Shown: positions 1 to 8,416 of the stretch, piece by piece
How the letters are laid out: every line of letters starts with the position of its first letter
How positions within the stretch are numbered: position 1 is the stretch's first letter
DNA from: Spirochaetota bacterium
Lineage (GTDB): Bacteria; Spirochaetota; Spirochaetia; Treponematales; UBA12059
Length of the DNA: 64,000 nt
Direction: 5' to 3'
Assembly: GCA_026398615.1 (NCBI GenBank)
Contig: JAPLSN010000012.1
Span: 62,001-126,000, forward strand
Made by a program: the position numbers and the translations under genes
Notes under the pieces: model-generated
Told to the model about the DNA's origin: nothing
The model's database searches: none
Seen by the model: only the letters and a program-made list of their open reading frames with translations

Positions 1-27
1 TTATGGCGATTTTTACCAGACCCGGGC

Positions 28-56
28 TTGCGAAATACCCGCTGAAAGCGTAGATT
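28..56 (+). promoter_or_regulatory. Putative sigma-70 promoter of the amino-acid ABC operon
   Basis: A TTGCGA element and a TAGATT element are separated by 17 bp, followed about 25 bp later by the start codon of the binding-protein gene. The -35 is imperfect. The prediction rests only on spacing and position. Confidence 0.35.
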
Positions 57-81
57 TGACGTATATACGGAGGAACCAAAC

Positions 82-903
82 ATGAAGAAAACCCTTGTTG
101 CCATCGTAGCCATCGCCGTCCTGACGCTCGCGGCCGCCTGCACCAAGCCCGCCGGCGCGGTCGCGTCCGGCAAGGCCATGGCCGGCTTGCCCGACCTCAA
201 GGGCCGTACCGTCGTCGCGGTCACCGAGAACGCCTATACTCCCCTCAACTTCGTCGATCCCAAGACCGGGACCGCGATGGGCTGGGAGTACGACGCAGTC
301 AACGAGATCGGCAAGCGCCTCAACGCGAAGGTCGAGTGGAAGGTCACGAGCTGGGACGCGATGATCCAGGCCGTGCGCGACGGACAATTCGACGTCGGGA
401 TGGATGGCATCACCATCAACGACGAGCGCAAGGCCCAGATCGCCTTCTCCGATCCCTACATGGTCAGCCAGCAGTTCATGCTCGTCCGCGCCGACGAGAA
501 ACGGTTCGGCGACGAGAAGGCTTTCGCCGCGGACCCGAAGCTGCTCGTCGGGGCGCAAGCAGGCACCACCAATTTCTACGTCGCGGTCTACAGCGTGCTC
601 GACGGGGACGAGAAGAACAAGCGCATCAAGATCTTCGAGACCTTCGGGGCGACCGTCCAGGCGTTGCTCGCCGGAGACGTCGACATGGTCCTCATGGACG
701 CCGCGTCGAGCAAGGGCTACATCGGCGCCAACCCCGGCAAGCTGAAATCCGTCGGTGGCCCCCTTGGAACCGAGGAGTTCGGCTTCATCTTCAAGACGGG
801 CTCGGACCTCGTCGTGCCCTTCAACGCCGCGATCGCAACCATGAAGGCCGACGGCACACTGGAGCGCCTCACCACGAAGTGGTTCTTCGAGTACAAGCAG
901 TAA
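82..903 (+). CDS. Amino-acid ABC transporter substrate-binding lipoprotein
   Basis: This is a family 3 extracellular solute-binding protein, the periplasmic receptor of a polar amino-acid importer. The N terminus is a lipoprotein signal (MKKT, hydrophobic core, lipobox LAAAC with Cys20). Residues about 40-270 form the SBP_bac_3 domain, with the family signature around [18 protein letters not shown] and a later [11 protein letters not shown] segment contacting ligand in relatives. The 273-residue length is normal. The start has a good GGAGG site 9 bp upstream. It is first in an operon with a permease and an ATPase, so the three gene products form one importer. The exact substrate (glutamine, glutamate, arginine or cystine type) cannot be read from sequence. 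Confidence 0.93.
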   Translation: MKKTLVAIVAIAVLTLAAACTKPAGAVASGKAMAGLPDLKGRTVVAVTENAYTPLNFVDPKTGTAMGWEYDAVNEIGKRLNAKVEWKVTSWDAMIQAVRDGQFDVGMDGITINDERKAQIAFSDPYMVSQQFMLVRADEKRFGDEKAFAADPKLLVGAQAGTTNFYVAVYSVLDGDEKNKRIKIFETFGATVQALLAGDVDMVLMDAASSKGYIGANPGKLKSVGGPLGTEEFGFIFKTGSDLVVPFNAAIATMKADGTLERLTTKWFFEYKQ

Positions 904-916
904 TCCCGTGCCACCC

Positions 917-1747
917 ATGAACGCCAGTGCCCGACCGCCCTCCGGGGCGTCCACGCTCGCATCAAGAATCCCCTGGTGGCTCGCCGCCCTCGTCGGGTTC
1001 GGTGTCCTCGCGGTCGCGGGGGCGCTGGCGGACGACGGCTACCGCGTCATCTTCGGGGCGGTGGCCTCGGGTTTCGGCGTCACCCTGACGGTGGCGCTCG
1101 TCTCCTACGCTTTTTCGCTCGCCCTCGGACTTCTCTTGGGCATGCTGCGGGTCTCGACCTTCCGCCCGGCCATGGAAGCCGCCACCTTCTACGTGGAGCT
1201 CGTGCGCGGCCTGCCGATGCTCGTCATTCTCTACTACGTCGCCTTCGTGGGGGCGCCCGCGCTCGCGGGCATCCTCAACAGCCTCCTGGCGCCGTTCATC
1301 GCCCGGGGCGTCATCGAACCCTTCCAGGGGCGGAGCTTCGACTTCGCGACGCGCGCGGTCCTGGCACTGACCCTGGGCTACGCGGCCTTCATCTCGGAGA
1401 TCTTCCGCGCCGGCATCGAGAGCGTCGACAAGGGGCAGATCGAGGCGGCGCATGCCCTCGGGTTCTCGGGCGCCCAGACCATGGTCCGCGTGGTGCTGCC
1501 CCAGGCGGTGCGCAACGTGCTGCCGGCCCTGGCCAACGAGTTCGTCGCGATCATCAAGGACTCCGCGCTCGTCTCCGTCCTCGGCGTCCAGGACATCACC
1601 CAGCTGGGCAAGGTGTACGCCGCCTCCACCTTCAAGTTCTTCGAGACGTACAACGTCGTCGCCTTCCTGTACCTCTGCATGACCGTGAGCCTTTCGCTCC
1701 TCGTGCGGGTGCTCGAACGCCGCCTCAAGGGGGAGGTTGCCCGATGA
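917..1747 (+). CDS. Amino-acid ABC transporter permease
   Basis: Inner-membrane permease of the His/Glu/Gln/Arg/opine class. Several hydrophobic segments span the protein, and a clear EAA loop ([20 protein letters not shown]) near residues 180-200 couples it to the ATPase. A GTG at 908 could give a start three codons earlier. Neither start has a convincing Shine-Dalgarno, and translation may be coupled to the binding-protein gene that ends 13 bp upstream. The stop overlaps the next start (ATGA). An unusual insertion-like region (about residues 120-150, [19 protein letters not shown]) lies between membrane segments. Confidence 0.92.
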   Translation: MNASARPPSGASTLASRIPWWLAALVGFGVLAVAGALADDGYRVIFGAVASGFGVTLTVALVSYAFSLALGLLLGMLRVSTFRPAMEAATFYVELVRGLPMLVILYYVAFVGAPALAGILNSLLAPFIARGVIEPFQGRSFDFATRAVLALTLGYAAFISEIFRAGIESVDKGQIEAAHALGFSGAQTMVRVVLPQAVRNVLPALANEFVAIIKDSALVSVLGVQDITQLGKVYAASTFKFFETYNVVAFLYLCMTVSLSLLVRVLERRLKGEVAR

Positions 1748-2490
1748 GCGCCTTCGTGGAGATACGCGACGCGGTGAAGACCTTCGGCGATCCGGCCCGC
1801 GGCGGCGTCCTGGCCCTCGACGGCGTGTCGCTCGACGTGGGCCGCGGCGACGTGGTCGTGATCATCGGTCCCTCGGGGTCCGGCAAGAGCACCCTGCTGC
1901 GATCGGTCAATTTGCTCGAGCGCCTCGACTCCGGGAGCATCCGCATCGGGGACGACCTGGTGACCGCGCGCGGCGCCGACCTGCGCAGGATCCGCGAGGA
2001 CGCAGGCATGGTGTTCCAGGCCTTCAATCTCTTCGCCCATCTCACCGTGCTCGAGAACGTCGCGCTCGCGCCCCACCTGGTGAGGCACGTGCCGAAGGCG
2101 GAAGCACGGCAACGCGCCGCCTCACTGCTCGAGCGCGTGGGACTGGCGGACAAGCTGGACCGCAGGCCGCGCCAGCTTTCCGGCGGCCAGCAGCAGCGGG
2201 CGGCCATAGCCCGCGCCCTGGCGATGGATCCCAAGGTCATGCTCTTCGACGAGCCCACCTCTGCGCTCGATCCCGAGATGATCAAGGAAGTGCTCGACGT
2301 CATGACCGCCCTGGCCGAAGAGGGCATGACGATGCTCGTCGTATCGCATGAGATGGGGTTTGCCCGGGCCGCGGCGGACCACGTCGTGTTCATGGACCAG
2401 GGTCGCATCGTCGAGCAGGGCAGTCCCGCCCGGGTCTTCGGCGAGCCGGTCGAGGAACGGACGCGCGACTTCCTCAGGCACATCCTGTAG
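1744..2490 (+). CDS. Amino-acid ABC transporter ATP-binding protein
   Basis: Cytoplasmic ATPase of the importer, GlnQ/HisP class, 248 residues. Walker [11 protein letters not shown]-loop [11 protein letters not shown] signature [16 protein letters not shown], Walker [15 protein letters not shown] and the switch histidine in [22 protein letters not shown] are all present, so it should be active. The start overlaps the permease stop by four bases, indicating translational coupling. The N-terminal domain is followed by the short C-terminal extension usual for polar amino-acid ATPases. Confidence 0.95.
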   Translation: MSAFVEIRDAVKTFGDPARGGVLALDGVSLDVGRGDVVVIIGPSGSGKSTLLRSVNLLERLDSGSIRIGDDLVTARGADLRRIREDAGMVFQAFNLFAHLTVLENVALAPHLVRHVPKAEARQRAASLLERVGLADKLDRRPRQLSGGQQQRAAIARALAMDPKVMLFDEPTSALDPEMIKEVLDVMTALAEEGMTMLVVSHEMGFARAAADHVVFMDQGRIVEQGSPARVFGEPVEERTRDFLRHIL

Positions 2491-2552
2491 CCCGGCAGGC
2501 TGTTGAACACGCAAGGCCTTTCAACTGCGTTCGACGACGCAAGGAGACAGCA

Positions 2553-3410
2553 ATGACCGGAGCCCTTGTCCTCCAGACCGATTTCGGAACGTCGGATGGT
2601 GCTGTGTCGGCGATGTACGGCGTCGCCCTCAAGGTCAGCCCGTCCGTGAGGATTTTCGACCTGACGCACGACATACCCCAGTACAACCTGTGGGAAGCCT
2701 CGTACCGGCTCATCCAGACAATCCAGTACTGGCCCGCGGACACGGTCTTCGTGTCGGTGGTCGATCCCGGCGTCGGCTCCTCCCGGCGGAGCGTGGCCGT
2801 CCGCGCCCGGACCGGCCAGATCGTCGTCACCCCCGACAACGGCACCCTGACGCACGTCAAGCGCATGCTCGGCGTGGCCGAGGCGCGTGAACTCCGCGAA
2901 AGCGGCAACCGACTCGAGGGCTCGGAGCTCTCCTACACATTCCACGGCCGCGACGTGTACGCGTACACGGGCGCCCGGCTCGCCGCGGGCCAGATTGCGC
3001 TGGCCGACGTGGGCGAAGAAATCGATCCGGCTTCGATCGTGGAGCTGCCCCTGGTCGAGGCCGTGCGCGAAGGCGACGCCATCGAGGGCACCATCGACGT
3101 CCTCGACGTGCGCTTCGGCAGCCTGTGGTCGAACGTGCCGTTCCCGCTCTTCGCGGGGCTCGGCGTTGAGTACGGCCGCCGCGTCGAGGTCTCGATCCGC
3201 AACGATACGCGCGAGGTCTACCGCAACACCATGGTCTACGCGAAGTCCTTCGCGGACGTACACGCCGGCGAGCCTCTCGTGTACATCAACTCGGTGCTGA
3301 ACGTGGCGGTCGCCATCAACCAGGGTTCGTTCGCGCGCGCCTACAATATCGGAACAGGTCTGTCCTGGAAGCTCGCCATCAGGAAAGCGCCGAAGATCGT
3401 CTACGAGTAG
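2553..3410 (+). CDS. SAM hydrolase / SAM hydroxide adenosyltransferase family protein (DUF62)
   Basis: The 285-residue protein belongs to the DUF62 family. Characterised members hydrolyse S-adenosylmethionine to adenosine and methionine using hydroxide; a few relatives use chloride or fluoride. Family landmarks are visible: [12 protein letters not shown] at the N terminus (metal/adenosine-binding Asp), [15 protein letters not shown] and FHGRDVYA. Later SLWSNVPF and [18 protein letters not shown] fit the C-terminal domain. The start follows an AAGGAG site. It lies 62 bp after the ABC operon in the same direction, so co-transcription is possible. Sequence alone cannot exclude halide use, but hydroxide activity is the usual function. 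Confidence 0.85.
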   Translation: MTGALVLQTDFGTSDGAVSAMYGVALKVSPSVRIFDLTHDIPQYNLWEASYRLIQTIQYWPADTVFVSVVDPGVGSSRRSVAVRARTGQIVVTPDNGTLTHVKRMLGVAEARELRESGNRLEGSELSYTFHGRDVYAYTGARLAAGQIALADVGEEIDPASIVELPLVEAVREGDAIEGTIDVLDVRFGSLWSNVPFPLFAGLGVEYGRRVEVSIRNDTREVYRNTMVYAKSFADVHAGEPLVYINSVLNVAVAINQGSFARAYNIGTGLSWKLAIRKAPKIVYE

Positions 3411-3474
3411 CCGCCGCGGGTGGCCCTGCCCGCGCGGCGATCCCGACCGTGGTCAACCGGGGAACGAAGCCAAT

Positions 3475-3612
3475 AAAATTGCCGCAGCGGCGCAGAGGGA
3501 TGGAGAATGGGGCGGAATTTGTCACAAATATCAAATACGTGCTCAATGCCTTGGATGCACGCAGCATACCAATTGGCGCGATTATTTTTCCTGTTTTCTT
3601 GAACCTGGCCTT
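3475..3612 (-). pseudogene. Remnant of a VapC-type PIN toxin C terminus
   Basis: Directly after the VapB stop, the minus strand reads GKIIAPIG, then an ALSTYLIFVTNS stretch, then residues resembling the VapC C terminus (PIG...LIAAHAL...TLVTNN...F). The N-terminal two thirds, including the first catalytic acid, are missing, and the fit is patchy. The call is by similarity of pattern and position, not by alignment. Confidence 0.4.
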
Positions 3613-3615
3613 TGA

Positions 3616-3852
3616 TTAACCGTATTGAATCGCATCGGAATCATCATATTGCAGGACGCTGAATGATGACATGCAATCCGCTGAAAAGCCTGCAAGACCC
3701 TCCATGAAGACTTCCCAGGTTTTTTCATGCGGAATCAGCAAAACTGCGGCACCGGGTTTTTGAATAAATACTTCCTTTCCAATGAATTGAAACTCTTTTG
3801 GGAGGCGAACGGCTTGAGATCGACCATTCCGGAAAAGCCTTGCAGTCTTCAT
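3616..3852 (-). CDS. VapB-type antitoxin (AbrB/SpoVT fold)
   Basis: The 78-residue protein starts [21 protein letters not shown], the classic swapped-hairpin DNA-binding end of VapB/MazE antitoxins. The C-terminal half ([27 protein letters not shown]...) would wrap a toxin. The start chosen gives the canonical N terminus and has a GGGAAGAG site upstream; a start seven codons earlier is possible. The partner toxin expected downstream on the same strand is reduced to a short remnant, so this is an orphan antitoxin. Base composition is lower in GC than the flanking operons, consistent with acquisition. Confidence 0.75.
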   Translation of the reverse strand: MKTARLFRNGRSQAVRLPKEFQFIGKEVFIQKPGAAVLLIPHEKTWEVFMEGLAGFSADCMSSFSVLQYDDSDAIQYG

Positions 3853-4079
3853 GGCGCTATCTCTTCCCGGCAATATATGCCGTGATATATCTTGTCAGGT
3901 TTTGGATCTTCTTGCTGCCCGCTTTTCGGGCAACGGAAGACGGGGAACGAATTTCCTGATATTACTCCCATGTTTCCGCTATGCTTCTAGTTACTGCACC
4001 CCCAGGGGAACACAGTCGATAAGGATGATTTTCTACCGGGAAAGGGATAAAGCCGAATACTCGTGGCCAGAAAGCGGCG

Positions 4080-7000
4080 ATGATCCCGTTTCAGGGAATC
4101 GGCAACATTCTTCGGTTGCCTGAGAAAGGGGAAGGATCCAAGGCCTTGAGCATATTTCCCGGCTCGTTTCCATACGCGCTGCCTCTTTTCGCCATTGCCT
4201 GTCTCACCGGCGGGATCGCCGTATACGCCTTCCGCCGCTCAAGACAAGCGGGGGCGATCACTTTTGGATGGTTGGTGACCGCGATGGCAGCCTGGAGCGC
4301 ATGTTACGCTCTCGAACTCCTTGCTCCCACCCTGGCCGGTAAGGTTTTTGCAGGAAAACTGGAATACATCGGCATCGCATCGACGCCCGTTCTCTGGCTC
4401 CTGTTTGCATTGGAATATACCGGTCACAAGGACTGGTTGACTCCAAGCAAACGCATTGCGCTGTTTGCGCTTCCCGTGTTGACTTTTGGCTTGACCCTGA
4501 CCAACGAATTCCATCATTTGATCTACACGGGAACAGGGCTCGACCCACAGGGTTACCCGGCTTTGGTTGTCCTTGGCCACGGCATGTGGTTCTGGATAAA
4601 TGTCACATTTGCCTACTGTCTCGTACTTGCCGGGGTAACGCTATATCTTTTTGCCTATTTTCAAGCACAACGCCCCTTCCGGCAACAGATGACCGTCATG
4701 GTACTTGGTTCCATCGTGCCGTTGGCCGTAAACGCAATCAGGCTTTTCACTCCCATCCCCCTGCATGGCTTTGACCTGACGCCTTTCACTTTTGCCTTTT
4801 CAGGGGTTTTGTTGTCGATCGGCCTCTTTCGATTCAGCCTGATCGATCTGACCCCCATCGCCGCGCCGCTGGTAATGGAAAACCTGCATGATGCCGTGAT
4901 TGTGATCGACAATTCCAAACGGGTAGTGAATATGAATCCGACGGCACGTCGATGGCTGGGGGTGGGGAATGAAGCCATTGGACAAAGCGCACTCAATGTG
5001 CTAAGGACCTACGACATCGTACGTCAGTATTGGGATGCCATGGAAGCGCAAGTCCAATTGGAAATCGGCGAAGGCGAACAACGCCGCTGGCTTTACACAA
5101 TGATTTCCCCCTTGCGCGACTCGCACGGGAAAATACTGGGACGTGTCATTGTAGCCCGAGACAATACCCGCGAGCAGACCCTGTTGATTTCGGAAAAAAT
5201 CCGCTTCCGCCAGATGGAGCTGCTCAATTCCATCACACGCGCATCCCTTGAAGTGACCACCTTCCGCGAAATGCTGCAAACGCTGGCAAACCGGATGGGC
5301 GAATTCCTTGATTCGGATGGAATCTTCATCACATTGTGGGATGAATCAGAGCAAGAAACGATCCCTGGTGCGGCTTATGGTGAATTGCGGGAAATATACC
5401 CGACAATGAAATTCGATTCAAGGGAAGCCGCCTTGACAGAGTCCGTCCTGCAAGCCGGGCATTCCCTGGCTGTGGATGATGTGTTCAATACGCCCTACAT
5501 GAGCGCCAACATCGCAGCCCGATTTCCCGGCCGGTCATTCCTTGCCCTGCCGCTGATCGCACATGGACAGAAACTGGGAGCCGCATTGATCTCCTTCGAC
5601 CAGCCGCATCACTTCACTGAACAGGAAATCGCCATTGGCGAACAGGCCGCGGCCCAGATAGCACTGGCTTTGAATAAGGCCCAATTGCTTGACAATGTTT
5701 CCCGCCGGGTGGTGCAGATGGGATTGATCCAGGAAGTGAGCAAGCAAATGGCTGAAAGCCTGGATGAAACCGAGATATGCCAGAAAACCGTTGATGCCAT
5801 GGTGGATAACTTCGGCTATGACGAAACGGCAATCTCCCTGCTCGTGGAAGGGAACAAACTGGAATTGGTCGCCATCGGCGGCACAAAGGACATGGGGTTC
5901 AGCCCGGGCTTCCAACAGAATGTGGGACATGGCATCATGGGGCATGTGGCCGAAACACGCGAACAGTATTTCACCAAGGACATTACCCAGGATCCTTATT
6001 ACTATCATCCACGCAATCAGGGCATCGGCGCTGTCATGGCAGTCCCGATGCTGCACGAGGAAGTATTGATGGGCGTGCTCTACATCCAAAGCGCGCCGCC
6101 GCATACCATAACCCCGGATGACATGCAAATCTTGCAGACAATCGCCAGTCACCTCGTCACAGCCATTCAAAAAGCCCGTTTCCATGCGGATATAAACGAG
6201 CATCTGATGAGTATGACCGCACTGCAATCCGTTACACAAACCGTGAACTCCTCGCTGGAGCTCGATAATATATTCAAAACGGTGGTTCAGCTCTTGAAGG
6301 AATCCTATGGATATAGCTATGTCAGTATCTACCTGTTGGAGGATTCAATATTGCGGCTCGGAGCGCAGGCAGGCTACCCGGAAGAACTCGTCATTCATGA
6401 AATCCCGATCTCGGCCGGAATTGGGGGGCGCACCGTTCGCACCCGCCAAACCCAATTTGTCCGCAATGTAAGAAACGATCCGAGTTTCTTGACCGCATCC
6501 AGCAAAGTGGAAAGCGAGATCTGCATACCGTTGCTAAAAAATGATAATGTTCTGGGAGTTCTCAACATCGAATCGAATTCCAGCCGCCCCCTCACGGAAA
6601 AAGACATAGATTTACTCACGGCCTTCGCCAACCCTGTTGCCCTGGCAATTGACAATGCCCGCCTTCACGCTGAAATCACATCGCTCGCGCTTACCGATGG
6701 CATGACCGGACTCGTTAACCGCCGAGCCTTCGATCAGATCTTCGATCTCGAGATTGCCCGTGCTGTGCGCTACCCCCATCAGCTCGCGCTGATCATGATC
6801 GATATTGATTCCTTCAAAGTCTACAACGATACATACGGACACCCGGCCGGGGATGAACGCATCAAGGCAATTGCCCGAATCCTGCTCGCAAATGTGCGAG
6901 ACCCCGATATTGCTGCCCGATATGGGGGCGAGGAATTCGTCATTATCCTGCCCCACACGGCCAAGGCAGGCGCCATGATACTGGCGGAAAGACTGCGCGA

Positions 7001-7193
7001 ATCCGCAGAGGCGCTATCGCCAGTAAAATCAACCTCCAACGCACCCATTGCGGGGTATACCCTCAGTCTCGGCGTAGCCTCCTTCCCCGAAGACAGCATG
7101 ACTCCAGCAGGGCTTCTGTTTGCCGCCGACAACGCCGAATTGACTGCCAAAAGGCTTGGCAAGAACCGCATCTGCGCGGCAGGCAGCTACTGA
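4080..7193 (+). CDS. Membrane-anchored PAS/GAF diguanylate cyclase
   Basis: A 1037-residue signalling protein. Residues about 28-255 contain seven hydrophobic segments of the histidine-kinase 7TM N-terminal type. A PAS-like domain follows (about 265-375), then three GAF domains (about 395-535, 560-705, 715-860) and a C-terminal GGDEF domain (about 870-1033). The active site reads RYGGEEF, and an RxxD inhibitory c-di-GMP site (RDPD) sits five residues before it, so product-inhibited diguanylate cyclase activity is expected. A TTG at 4146 with a better upstream GGGGAAGG is an alternative start. GC is visibly lower and codon use more relaxed than in neighbours, and the next DNA downstream is transposase debris, so transfer is likely. 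Confidence 0.88.
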   Translation: MIPFQGIGNILRLPEKGEGSKALSIFPGSFPYALPLFAIACLTGGIAVYAFRRSRQAGAITFGWLVTAMAAWSACYALELLAPTLAGKVFAGKLEYIGIASTPVLWLLFALEYTGHKDWLTPSKRIALFALPVLTFGLTLTNEFHHLIYTGTGLDPQGYPALVVLGHGMWFWINVTFAYCLVLAGVTLYLFAYFQAQRPFRQQMTVMVLGSIVPLAVNAIRLFTPIPLHGFDLTPFTFAFSGVLLSIGLFRFSLIDLTPIAAPLVMENLHDAVIVIDNSKRVVNMNPTARRWLGVGNEAIGQSALNVLRTYDIVRQYWDAMEAQVQLEIGEGEQRRWLYTMISPLRDSHGKILGRVIVARDNTREQTLLISEKIRFRQMELLNSITRASLEVTTFREMLQTLANRMGEFLDSDGIFITLWDESEQETIPGAAYGELREIYPTMKFDSREAALTESVLQAGHSLAVDDVFNTPYMSANIAARFPGRSFLALPLIAHGQKLGAALISFDQPHHFTEQEIAIGEQAAAQIALALNKAQLLDNVSRRVVQMGLIQEVSKQMAESLDETEICQKTVDAMVDNFGYDETAISLLVEGNKLELVAIGGTKDMGFSPGFQQNVGHGIMGHVAETREQYFTKDITQDPYYYHPRNQGIGAVMAVPMLHEEVLMGVLYIQSAPPHTITPDDMQILQTIASHLVTAIQKARFHADINEHLMSMTALQSVTQTVNSSLELDNIFKTVVQLLKESYGYSYVSIYLLEDSILRLGAQAGYPEELVIHEIPISAGIGGRTVRTRQTQFVRNVRNDPSFLTASSKVESEICIPLLKNDNVLGVLNIESNSSRPLTEKDIDLLTAFANPVALAIDNARLHAEITSLALTDGMTGLVNRRAFDQIFDLEIARAVRYPHQLALIMIDIDSFKVYNDTYGHPAGDERIKAIARILLANVRDPDIAARYGGEEFVIILPHTAKAGAMILAERLRESAEALSPVKSTSNAPIAGYTLSLGVASFPEDSMTPAGLLFAADNAELTAKRLGKNRICAAGSY

Positions 7194-7198
7194 TCCCT

Positions 7199-7582
7199 GC
7201 ATAATGATGTGTTCATAAGGCAAGCTCGGCCTGTTTCCAGAAAGCGGTCCCCAAGGTAGACCTCCTTCTTCGAATGCGCTTGCAGAGAATTGATTGCGGG
7301 ATCTGAAAGCTGCTGATAGTTGGCGGCACGGAAATTGGGCAGCTCCCGCATCTTCCAGTAACCCCAAAGGTACTCAACAGGATTCAGTTCTGGTGCGTAT
7401 GCCGGGAGAAAAGAAATCTCAATCCATCCCGGATGATCGGGACATTCCCATGCAGCAGCCGAAGGAGATGCCTTGGGAAGTCAACGGCCTGTTCCTGCTT
7501 GATAGTCCCGGCACAGAGTTTGAAATAGATGTTGTACCAGTTCACGCCAGCGATAGCAGCGGGCTGCTTCCATTCAATCTGC
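7199..7582 (-). pseudogene. IS630-family transposase C-terminal remnant
   Basis: Reading the minus strand across frames gives IEWKQPAAIAGVNWYNIYFKL, then LRLLHGNVPIIRDG, then ISFLPAYAPELNPVEYLWGYWKMRELPNF. These are the DDE-domain landmarks of IS630-like transposases; NPVEYLW carries the last catalytic acid. The pieces lie in two frames, separated by a frameshift near 7430. The N-terminal helix-turn-helix part is absent and is replaced abruptly by a different transposase remnant. Confidence 0.7.
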
Positions 7583-7584
7583 CT

Positions 7585-8103
7585 TGATCGACCTGCCCGC
7601 AGCCCGGCTGAAACAGGAGGACAGGATGTCGAAGATGAACCTGCCCATGTCGGCGAATAGGGTACGGTCGTGTCGGGGAAAGGGGCGTAGGACCTTGGGT
7701 ATGGTCCAGACGAACTGACGGTGGGGCAGGTTGAGAAGGATGTCCCCGCTGAGGTACTCGCCTGGAAGGAGGGTCCGATTCTGGGTGCAGGAGGGTCAAG
7801 GGAAGAACCTTTTACATGAGAAAGGGCGGAAGTAGTCGTAGCCGCAGTCAGGACAGCGGATGCGGGCGATGCCCCGGCTCCAGTCACCACAGGGGCGGAA
7901 CGCGGAGGCTGCGTGCGCGCGATGGGCGGGAGGCGGAACTGGCCGCAGAAAGAGGCGTAGCGCTCCTCGTAGAGTGCTTTGAGAGCCGGGAAGCGTCGCC
8001 GAAACAGCCTCCGGAGATAGTCTGGCTGCCGTGGACGGTAGTCCGGCCAGGCGTTCGGGACGACGGGTGTCGTGGCAATCGAATCCACAAGTCGAAGAAC
8101 GAA
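7585..8103 (-). pseudogene. IS91-like transposase remnant with zinc-binding domain
   Basis: The minus strand encodes, in shifted frames, YRPRQPDYLRRLFRRRFPALKALYEERY, then CGDWSRGIARIRCPDCGYDYFRPFSCKRFF (the IS91-type zinc-binding region), then LLNLPHRQFVWTIPKVLRPFPRHDRTLFADMG. At least two frameshifts break it, and its C-terminal part is lost where the IS630 remnant begins. No terminal repeats could be assigned. It is a dead element. Confidence 0.7.
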
Positions 8104-8159
8104 AGGGAACGCCATGACGCTTTGGGGGAATGACCCCGATCCAAGGGCTCCATGCAGCG

Positions 8160-8335
8160 GTCATGGGGCATCTGCAGCTCACTGGGCAGGCGCGCATGTC
8201 CAGGGACAGGATGGACTTCACGAGCATCAGCGACACGGTGAACCTCGCCGCGCGGCTGGAGGGGGCGAACAGGATCCACGTAACAAGGACCCTGATCACC
8301 GAGACCGTGCACGGCAGGGTGAAGGACGTCGCCGT
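8160..8335 (+). pseudogene. Fragment of a class III adenylate/guanylate cyclase catalytic domain
   Basis: A short stretch encodes MDFTSISDTVNLAARLEGANRIHVTRTLITETV. This matches the C-terminal part of class III cyclase domains (SDTVNLAARLEGAN is highly characteristic). The N-terminal metal-binding half is absent, and no complete gene can be built around it. It is probably a relic truncated by the neighbouring insertion elements. Confidence 0.6.
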
Positions 8336-8416
8336 TCACGCGAGCAGGGATGACGCCGGCCGGCCTTGACGGATCGGCGGACAAGCATTTGAATAAGTGC
8401 ATTGAGGAGAGGTGTG

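Noticed and set aside
13-954. Long antisense frames opposite GC-rich genes (also at 1725-3263, 10079-11239, 12081-13031, 27023-30676 and 32006-33799)
   Set aside because: They mirror real genes on the other strand, lack ribosome sites and have low-complexity Arg/Gly/Asp-rich composition, as expected from GC-rich antisense frames.
7384-8115. 243-residue minus-strand protein
   Set aside because: It is a frame that mixes in-frame and out-of-frame parts of two transposase relics; it is not an intact gene.
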